Shown here in pieces: positions 59,095 to 64,000 of a stretch of 64,000 nucleotides of DNA; position 1 is the first letter of the stretch; each line of letters starts with the position of its first letter. The position numbers were made by a program, and so were the translations under genes. The DNA lies in NCBI RefSeq assembly GCF_022012475.1, contig NZ_JAKLWS010000001.1, positions 248,001 through 312,000 on the forward strand. Direction: 5' to 3'. Source of the DNA: Rhodohalobacter sulfatireducens (GTDB taxonomy: Bacteria; Bacteroidota; Rhodothermia; Balneolales; Balneolaceae). Under the pieces are notes generated by a model, which saw only the letters and a program-made list of their open reading frames with translations, did not search any database and was not told the DNA's origin.

Positions 59095-59773
59095 GCAGCA
59101 TTACGCTTCATGAACGATAGGACATCCTCTACTGCATTCAGGTTCAGATCATAAATAGAAGCTACAAATTCAGGAGACTCTCCGGCATTCAGCATACTGT
59201 AAATGGTTTCAACTGTTGTATTTGTCCCTTTGATAACCGGCTGACCAAAACTGTGATGCGGATCGACCAAGATTTGATGATCTTTACCCAACGGCCAGAA
59301 GCGTTCAGCAAGATGAGTCTTATCCTGAAAATCTATTTTTTTGCAATAGGGAGCTACAAGCTTTTCAAATGATAATTGCTGTTTTTCGTCAACTTCTAAT
59401 TACGAGGTATCTAACAATTTATAGAAGATTCGCTTACCATCCGTCATCAATTCGGCATGTGCAAATGGATATCGGGTTTCCAGCATTTCCGAGAGTTTCG
59501 CATGAGCCAATTTGATTTTTGGAAAGCTTACTCCTATCTCCCGGAAAGAGTCGACAGCTATTATTTCTATTAGAGTTAGGAAATGAAAAGCTTTTCCCGC
59601 TTCTCTCCCCAGGTATATCCCTCACCAACGTCTTGCAAGAATTCCAACTCCCAATATTTGTTTAACCACCGGCGCACTTTACCCATCGGCATATTTAAAA
59701 TAGCCGCGGCATCCGGAATGGAATAGATCCCTTTACCTAATTGTGGCTCTATGGTTTCGAAGTCGGTGGACAT
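59091..59773 (-). pseudogene. DUF433 antitoxin with N-terminal HTH, broken by a frameshift and a stop
   Basis: The intact protein would run about 227 residues. It starts MSTDFETIEPQLGKGIYSIP with a MerR-like HTH (DAAAILNMPMGKVRRWLNKY). At about 59585 one A seems to be missing, so the next stretch AFHFLTLIEIIAVDSFREIG is in another frame. A TAA at 59400-59402 follows LLDTS. The last third returns as QQLSFEKLVAPYCKKIDFQD and the DUF433 core VDPHHSFGQPVIKGTNTTVE. Only the last 66 residues can be translated from a start of their own. The pair with the DUF5615 toxin is therefore a decayed toxin-antitoxin locus. Confidence 0.8.
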
Positions 59774-60079
59774 ATAGAATTTTTACTAAACGTTTTCTGA
59801 ATATAACGGAAATAAATAAACATGGATTGCACATGCTTATTCTACTGTAGAAAATTTAGCACCCTGAACATATTGCCCCTCACGGGGTAAACTTTTTAAA
59901 AAAGATTTCTGCTTTTTACAAACATATCGTTCCTGATGGGACGGGCTGCCATGCGATATTGCCACTCAGATTTCCCTCTGCTCCAGCGGAGCAATATATT
60001 TGTAAAAAAGCCGAGGCTTGTGAAGTATTGCGCCGTTAGGTGCAATATGTGAATGCATGCCTTTGATTGCTGCAAAAAA
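59774..60079. repeat. REP-like palindrome array, part 1 (downstream of the Y1 transposase)
   Basis: Four short hairpins lie at intervals of about 45-60 bases: ttgcccctcacggggtaa (near 59872), cgttcctgatgggacg (near 59930), tgctccagcggagca (near 59975) and tgcgccgttaggtgca (near 60029). Most are followed by atat and then tttgtaaa-like sequence. No gene is present. Confidence 0.7.
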
Positions 60080-60544
60080 TCAATACTCAACAGGCTGAAA
60101 GATATATCGCTCATCATACTCAACATCAAACTTTTCAAGCAGTTCGATGTATTCTTCACGAAAGGTCTTCTTTTTGTGATGTTCCTCTTGGTTGTGGATA
60201 TAATGATATACCCGGTCGATATGGCTTCGGCTGTATGAAAAAGCTCCGTATCCAGACTGCCAGTTAAAGCGTCCTTTCACAAATCCTTTTTTTCTGATCC
60301 ATTTCGATGATTCGCCTTTTACTACTTTGATGAGTTCCGACATGTGATCTACAGGCTCAAACCCGATAAACATGTGAATATGATCAGGCATACCGTTAAT
60401 GGCAATCATTTTGTGGGATTTGTTTTGGATGATACCGGTCATGTATCTGTATAGCATTTCTTCCCATTCCGGCCTGATGAGGCTGATTCTGTTTTGTACT
60501 GCAAAAACGAATTGGATATAAAGTTGTGTGTAAGTGTTAGCCAT
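60080..60544 (-). CDS. IS200-like Y1 transposase (REP-associated type)
   Basis: The 154-residue protein starts at the ATG at 60544 (MANTYTQLYIQFVFAVQNRI). It is a Y1_Tnp HUH-type single-strand transposase: the metal-binding HUH motif is H55-I-H57 in GMPDHIHMFIGF, and the nucleophile tyrosine is probably Y115 in RVYHYIHNQEEHHKKKTFRE. The GRFNWQSGYGAFSYSRSHID segment is typical of the IS200/REP-associated group. It is full length. There is no adjacent TnpB. Arrays of short palindromes lie on both sides, the expected arrangement for a RAYT that recognises REP hairpins. Confidence 0.92.
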   Translation of the reverse strand: MANTYTQLYIQFVFAVQNRISLIRPEWEEMLYRYMTGIIQNKSHKMIAINGMPDHIHMFIGFEPVDHMSELIKVVKGESSKWIRKKGFVKGRFNWQSGYGAFSYSRSHIDRVYHYIHNQEEHHKKKTFREEYIELLEKFDVEYDERYIFQPVEY

Positions 60545-61370
60545 AGCGCTCTTTCTTTTGTTGCTTTTAGTAGTAAGAGCGGTTAGAACCGGATTCCTTA
60601 CAAAACATTTTTTGAGCCTTTCTATGTACTGCCCCTCACGGGGCAAGTCGAACGGGGCGCTTCTCTGTTTTTACAAACATGATGCCCCATACGGGGCATA
60701 ATTTATGTCAACCCCATTCCTAAACACCTCCTGCACCGACGAGGGAAACAACTCTACTGTGTTACAACCATATCGCCCATGACGGGTGGATGCATGGTTG
60801 CCAAACTCTTCCGGTACTACAAACACTGTTCCTGGCAATAAACCTGCTCCGTCAGGAGCAGCAGATTTGTAAAACCAATAGAACCAAAACAACCGCCGCG
60901 CCGGAGGTGCGACATGTTAAACGGTTTACAAGACTATGCCATACTCCCGCTTTTTTTTATGAAGGGGAACAACAATCGTTGTGAGTAGCTCATAAGCCGA
61001 ACTCCCTAAGGGATTCATTCCGGCCAACACTTTGGCGAGTTTATCCCTGGCATCACTTTGGGGTATTTCTCTTTTGTTATGATTGTATTGCCCCAGACGG
61101 GGCAAGCTGGACGGGACGCTTCTCTGTTTTTTACAAATATGGTGCCCACTCCGGGGCACAGGATGGTGTGCTTTCTTCTTCATTAAACAACCATAATGCC
61201 CCGCTACGGTAAAGGGTTTGGGGTATCTTTCTTTGTCAACAAACATAGCTTCTCTGAAGGGACGTAAAACTGCTCCAGCGGAGCAGTATCTTTGTACAAA
61301 AACGTAAGCTTTATGAAGGGCTGCGCCGTTAGGCGCAGTATGCTAAAGGGGGCATAAACCATATCACCCA
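60545..61370. repeat. REP-like palindrome array, part 2 (upstream of the Y1 transposase)
   Basis: At least nine further hairpins of the same kind occur: tgcccctcacggggca (near 60629), tgccccatacggggca (near 60683), gcccatgacgggt (near 60775), ctgctccgtcaggagcag (near 60847), cgcgccggaggtgcga (near 60897), ttgccccagacggggcaa (near 61089), gtgcccactccggggcac (near 61143), ctgctccagcggagcag (near 61272) and ctgcgccgttaggcgcag (near 61322). Stems are 5-7 bases with a 3-4 base loop, in the form TGCnCC-nnn-GGnGCA. Spacing is irregular. Open frames here are repeat-derived. Confidence 0.75.
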
Positions 61371-61530
61371 AACGCTTCCTGCACCTACGATGAGAACAAA
61401 TTACCAGATATTTTTTTGACTGGTTCTTACTACTCTTATTTCGCTTTCAATCATTTGACTTCTCTTTTTAAAGTTCACCTGATGCTCATCCCGCATGAGG
61501 GTTACCATCTCTCTTTTGATCTCAGAACTT

Positions 61531-61788
61531 TCAGCTTTTTTCTACTGCATCTTTCAGGGCATGGTGAACCAAACTTAGATCAGCATAGTTGCTTTTGAGC
61601 CGGGCATTCTCTGCTTTAAGTTCTTTGATCCGGGCCAGCTCACTTACACTAAGTCCTCCATACCTGGCTTTCCAGTTGTAAAAGATCGAATCACTGATTC
61701 GGTGTTCTCGACAAATATCTCGAACCTTCAGTTCCTGTTTGTTGAGAATGGATATAATCTGGGATTCGCTAAAACGTGATTTTTTCAT
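61531..61788 (-). CDS. IS3-family transposase OrfA, without OrfB
   Basis: The 85-residue product begins MKKSRFSESQIISILNKQEL and has the HTH_Tnp_1 fold (VRDICREHRISDSIFYNWKA) and a leucine-zipper-like coiled coil (LARIKELKAENARLKSNYAD), the normal OrfA of IS3 elements. A full OrfB with the DDE domain should follow by -1 frameshift, but the next 120 bases contain only a short remnant (a frame reading REMVTLMRDEHQVNF) and then repeat sequence. No terminal inverted repeats were identified. It is a truncated, inactive insertion sequence. Confidence 0.8.
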   Translation of the reverse strand: MKKSRFSESQIISILNKQELKVRDICREHRISDSIFYNWKARYGGLSVSELARIKELKAENARLKSNYADLSLVHHALKDAVEKS

Positions 61789-62192
61789 CGTTCAAAAGTA
61801 AAGTTTTTCTCTACTTTCAAATGGCTAACTTTCTGATAAGCTTACACTTACGTCAAAGCGAATTTTTTGACCAAAACTTTTAGTTTAATTCAATTGCTTA
61901 GCAACTCTCTTGTTCGATAAGAATTAATGGAGCTATAGCTGTAAACTGGATTTGCTGAAACCTAAATTCATTTAATGTATACTGTAATTTAGCATAATTC
62001 TTCCCAATGGAAGACCAAAATAGTATAGACAAGCTTGATTATAGCCTTATTCCTGTACCTATTTCTGTACCAATGCAAATAAAAAAGCCCTTAGCTCTAT
62101 ATGAGTCAGGGCTTATGAAAAGCGATCCGGATCCCGAGGCGTTCTAATCAGAGATCATTTCCTTTATATTTATTTCATCAGCAATAATTTGT
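61789..62192. other. Spacer with tRNA remnant, no intact gene
   Basis: AT-rich sequence to about 62000. A short frame from an ATG at 62007 (MEDQNSIDKLDYSLIPVPIS and on) runs into the hairpin and tRNA remnant at 62084-62150 and is probably the debris of a truncated gene. The rest is noted under the tRNA remnant. Confidence 0.4.
62084..62150 (-). pseudogene. tRNA-Asp remnant with terminator-like hairpin, copy 2
   Basis: On the plus strand agcgatccgg (62121-62130) is the complement of the tRNA-Asp acceptor end plus discriminator, then atcccgag, then gcgttctaatca (62139-62150), the complement of TTAGAACGC from the D and anticodon stems. The anticodon and T arms are gone. To the left aagccct/agggctt (62085-62115) forms a hairpin with a T-run on the minus strand. 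Orientation is the same as the intact tRNA. Its tgattagaacgcct resembles the damaged copy at 62583 more than the intact gene. Confidence 0.7.
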
Positions 62193-62408
62193 TCAATGAC
62201 TCTTCATCCTCTTTATCCAGTTCTCGGCCTTTATTGCCTCCGACTTAATTTCAAACTCAATGACCTTCTTTAGCTTCCAGGGTTCACCTCCTCTGGTGGC
62301 AAGTGAGTGCCCCTTATTATGCTTATCTACTCTATTGTCAACATTCTTGGTTTGACCTGAATAATAGTTGTCTCTCTTTTCACTGTATATGATGTATCGA
62401 TAATGCAT
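62193..62408 (-). CDS. GIY-YIG nuclease-family protein, C-terminus probably frameshifted
   Basis: From the ATG at 62408 the protein reads MHYRYIIYSEKRDNYYSGQT, continues KNVDNRVDKHNKGHSLATRG, and ends VIEFEIKSEAIKAENWIKRM-KSH. The GIY-YIG core is present as YIIYS...YYSGQT, with R and HN as the conserved later residues, as in single-domain URI-type proteins. The stop comes early: the expected tail (pattern KSRKxIExLI) is visible in the next frame as VIEQIIADEINIKEMISD, so a small deletion has shifted the frame near codon 70. The catalytic core itself appears intact. It sits between tRNA-Asp and the tRNA remnant at 62122. Confidence 0.8.
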   Translation of the reverse strand: MHYRYIIYSEKRDNYYSGQTKNVDNRVDKHNKGHSLATRGGEPWKLKKVIEFEIKSEAIKAENWIKRMKSH

Positions 62409-62441
62409 TATAATCTCTCTTTGAGTAGAAACACCTAGATA

Positions 62442-62478
62442 ATAAAAAAGGCTGCACATGATGAGCATGAGCAGCCTT
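62442..62478 (-). terminator. Terminator of tRNA-Asp
   Basis: aaggctgc (62448-62455) and gcagcctt (62471-62478) form a perfect hairpin, and on the minus strand a T-run follows. It begins six bases past the tRNA 3' end. Confidence 0.88.
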
Positions 62479-62483
62479 TAAAG

Positions 62484-62557
62484 CGATCCGGACGAGATTC
62501 GAACTCGCGACCTCCTGCGTGACAGGCAGGCGTTCTAACCAGCTGAACTACCGGACC
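62484..62557 (-). tRNA. tRNA-Asp (anticodon GTC)
   Basis: The minus strand gives a canonical 74-base cloverleaf. The acceptor GGTCCGG pairs with CCGGATC (one G-U), the D arm contains AGTTCAGCTGGTTAGAAC, the anticodon stem-loop is CCTGCCTGTCACGCAGG with GTC in the loop, and the T arm is GCGAGTTCGAATCTCGT. The discriminator is G and CCA is not encoded. It is intact, and it is the only complete tRNA in the window. It serves as the apparent integration point for the elements to its left. Confidence 0.97.
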
Positions 62558-62582
62558 AATATGTCAATTTCTTTGTAATGTT

Positions 62583-62662
62583 ATCCGGTCGCCGAACTCG
62601 CGACCTTCCCGCCGCCTCGGGACAGGCGTTCTAATCCCGATTCTTCGGGAAACTACCGGACC
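62583..62662 (-). pseudogene. Damaged tandem copy of tRNA-Asp with palindromic insertions
   Basis: On the minus strand it begins ggtccggtagtt like the intact tRNA, then carries a 16-base palindrome (tcccgaagaatcggga) in the D loop, keeps ttagaacgcctg, has a second 16-base palindrome of the same kind (tcccgaggcggcggga) across the anticodon stem-loop, then keeps aggtcgcgagttcg, and ends in a shortened T loop and acceptor. No functional anticodon arm remains. Both this copy and the intact one are followed on the plus strand by ccggaccaatatgtcaa, so the two are tandem duplicates. Confidence 0.8.
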
Positions 62663-62744
62663 AATATGTCAAAATGTTGACAGACTCAAATATAAAGACC
62701 TTATACGCACGAAGTCAACAAAGATTCTTTATTTATATACAAAA

Positions 62745-62776
62745 AAATAAGGGCTCCAGGATCAGCCGGAGCCCTT
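62745..62776 (-). terminator. Terminator of the glutathione peroxidase gene
   Basis: gggctcc (62751-62757) and ggagccc (62768-62774) form a perfect stem with a 10-base loop, and on the minus strand tta and a T-run follow. It lies 35 bases past the gpx stop codon. Confidence 0.85.
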
Positions 62777-62808
62777 TATCGGGATGGGATGTATGTAAGG
62801 AAAACTTC

Positions 62809-63351
62809 TTATAAGTATTCTGTGACAGCGTTGGTCAACTCACCACTCATAGGTTCTACTCTACTCTTAAATCTTCTTACAACATTTCCGTTCCTGTCAA
62901 TTAAAAATTTTTCAAAATTCCACGAAATTTCTCCTTTAAAATCAGGATTCTCTGCAGTCGTTAGATACTCAAACAGTGGGTGTTGGTCCTCACCCTTAAC
63001 TGAAACTTTTGAAAACATAGGGAATGTAACCCCATAATTTAATTCACAAAACTGAGCAATCTCCTCATCCGATCCCGGTTCCTGCCCACCAAAGTTATTC
63101 GCAGGAAAACCTAAAATTTCTAATCCCTGGTCGGAATAAGTTTCGTATAACTCTTGAAGTCCTTCATATTGGGGTGTAAATCCACATTCTGAAGCGGTAT
63201 TTACAATAAGCAAAAGTTCTCCTTCATAATCAGATAAGGAAATGTTTTCACCATTAATTGTATTTAATTCATATTGATAAACGGTTTCTACACGTTCATT
63301 AGTAGTCATAAAAACTGAAATCCAAGTAAGTAGTAGAAGTATTGTTTTCAT
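62809..63351 (-). CDS. Glutathione peroxidase family protein (cysteine type), exported
   Basis: A thiol peroxidase of 180 residues that reduces hydrogen or lipid peroxides. The peroxidatic cysteine is C56 in [15 protein letters not shown], with the glutamine in [12 protein letters not shown] (Q90) and the tryptophan/asparagine in [13 protein letters not shown] completing the catalytic tetrad. It is the cysteine form, as is usual for bacteria, and probably uses thioredoxin rather than glutathione. The N-terminus [20 protein letters not shown] looks like a weak signal peptide, so periplasmic location is possible. It has its own terminator. Confidence 0.92.
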   Translation of the reverse strand: MKTILLLLTWISVFMTTNERVETVYQYELNTINGENISLSDYEGELLLIVNTASECGFTPQYEGLQELYETYSDQGLEILGFPANNFGGQEPGSDEEIAQFCELNYGVTFPMFSKVSVKGEDQHPLFEYLTTAENPDFKGEISWNFEKFLIDRNGNVVRRFKSRVEPMSGELTNAVTEYL

Positions 63352-63408
63352 AAGACGTTCGAACTATTTTTAAGGTTAACTACTTTCAGGCACCATATCA
63401 TTCCAAAG

Positions 63409-64000
63409 ATGAAATATTATTTAAAATTTATTTCCCTGCCCACTCTACTGGCTATCATTTACATGCTTTTACCTATTGCCAGTCAAGCTCAGATGTTTTC
63501 AATAGAAGAAGACCGACCAGAACGAGATCGAGGAATTGAACTGTTTACGATGATCGGTTTAAGTTGGGAGGTTGGTGAATTTTCTTATACCGGTAATATT
63601 GTTGATGAAAGCGAGCTTCTCAATTTTAATGACAGCATACTACGTTTTAGATTTGAAAGCCAGGGACTGGATCTGAGCCTGGGTTTTGGAGGATCTATAA
63701 CAGGTATGAACAATACCTCTTATGTGAACGTAAGCGGGCGCCTTTTTAACAACTTTAGAATTACGCGGTCAGAGTCATTCATGCTGCTACTGCCTCTGCA
63801 AATAAGCTCAGATCTATTGCAGGTTCAAAGAAATAATTCAAATGCTGAATTTCAGCAGAGTTCTCTCTCCCTTGGATCCGGATTATCAACGATTTTCAAG
63901 TTGGGAGAAAAAATTAGTTTTAACCTTAAAGCCACTCCCAATTACGGGTTCAGTTTTTCCCAGGGCCAACTTTTTGGTGGAAACCTTTTTCGGATGGATG
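63409..64000 (+). CDS. Outer-membrane beta-barrel protein (3' end outside the window)
   Basis: The ATG at 63409 opens a frame that stays open to the window edge, giving at least 197 residues. A signal peptide is clear (LLAIIYMLLPIASQAQ, about 9-24). The mature part has alternating strands with many aromatic ends (RDRGIELFTMIGLSWEVGEF, LDLSLGFGGSITGMNNTSYV, VSGRLFNNFRITRSESFMLL), as in small outer-membrane barrels. I recognise no specific family, and the C-terminus is missing. It is divergent from the glutathione peroxidase gene. Confidence 0.75.
   Translation, partial: MKYYLKFISLPTLLAIIYMLLPIASQAQMFSIEEDRPERDRGIELFTMIGLSWEVGEFSYTGNIVDESELLNFNDSILRFRFESQGLDLSLGFGGSITGMNNTSYVNVSGRLFNNFRITRSESFMLLLPLQISSDLLQVQRNNSNAEFQQSSLSLGSGLSTIFKLGEKISFNLKATPNYGFSFSQGQLFGGNLFRMD

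Noticed and set aside
60671-61246. Short open frames on both strands among the REP hairpins
   Set aside because: They are composed of repeat sequence and have no family features or ribosome sites.
59774-61370. CRISPR-like regularity of short repeats
   Set aside because: The repeats are hairpins with differing stem sequences, irregular spacing and no constant repeat unit, no leader and no cas genes; a REP/transposase array explains them better.

Overview
The window looks like a chromosomal segment of a moderate-GC Bacteroidota/Balneolota-type bacterium; a Balneolales-like organism is my best guess. Evidence: a secreted metalloprotease with a C-terminal type IX secretion sorting domain, the rpmB-rpmG-DUF4295-like trio typical of the Bacteroidota group, two DUF2490 outer-membrane proteins, several lipoproteins, and many Bacteroidota-style dispersed palindromes. 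The assignment rests on gene content only; no search was run. Codon use looks uniform except in the last 6 kb.

Layout. 1-5 kb: end of a TPR protein, ftsY, a CDP-alcohol phosphatidyltransferase, a NUDIX hydrolase and two small genes, separated by palindrome-rich spacers. 5-9.5 kb: a two-gene RND efflux operon. 9.6-16.3 kb: a YdjM-like membrane protein, a thioredoxin-fold protein, a protein with a UvrD-tudor-like N-terminus, a relic that may be an ECF sigma factor, an S9 peptidase and mtgA. 16.4-24 kb: a TPR histidine kinase, an HD hydrolase, a two-domain rhodanese lipoprotein, a CE15-like esterase, an unknown envelope protein and a CHRD protein. 24.2-27.9 kb: a probable operon with an SDR protein, a lasso-B2-like protease, a PqqD/RRE-like protein, a PepSY-like protein and two DUF2490 proteins. 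28-39.9 kb: mostly minus-strand housekeeping genes (queA, xseB-dxs, comEC, a MarR gene, tyrS-cvpA-yqeY, rpmB-rpmG-DUF4295-like). 40.4-45 kb: gyrB and gyrA. 45-49.4 kb: a WYL regulator, a decayed DUF559 nuclease among GC-run palindromes, and mnmG-rsmG with two parS sites inside rsmG. 49.6-56.8 kb: the metalloprotease and an ABC-permease-adaptor export operon.

56.85-62.66 kb is an accessory island lying downstream of the 3' end of an intact tRNA-Asp gene. Three damaged tRNA-Asp copies flank or punctuate it, all in the same orientation, and two are followed by a terminator-like hairpin. Its cargo is a fragment of a type I restriction R subunit, a Fic protein behind an operator array, a broken DUF433/DUF5615 toxin-antitoxin pair, a REP-type Y1 transposase inside an array of short palindromes, an IS3 OrfA fragment and a small GIY-YIG nuclease gene. 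After it come a glutathione peroxidase and the start of an outer-membrane protein gene.

The parS sites, with gyrBA and mnmG-rsmG nearby, suggest that the window is near the replication origin, but no DnaA-box cluster was seen. The most unusual parts are the serial tRNA-Asp remnants with the GIY-YIG unit, the REP/transposase array, the Fic operator array and the lasso-like protease/RRE pair that has no cyclase or precursor in view.
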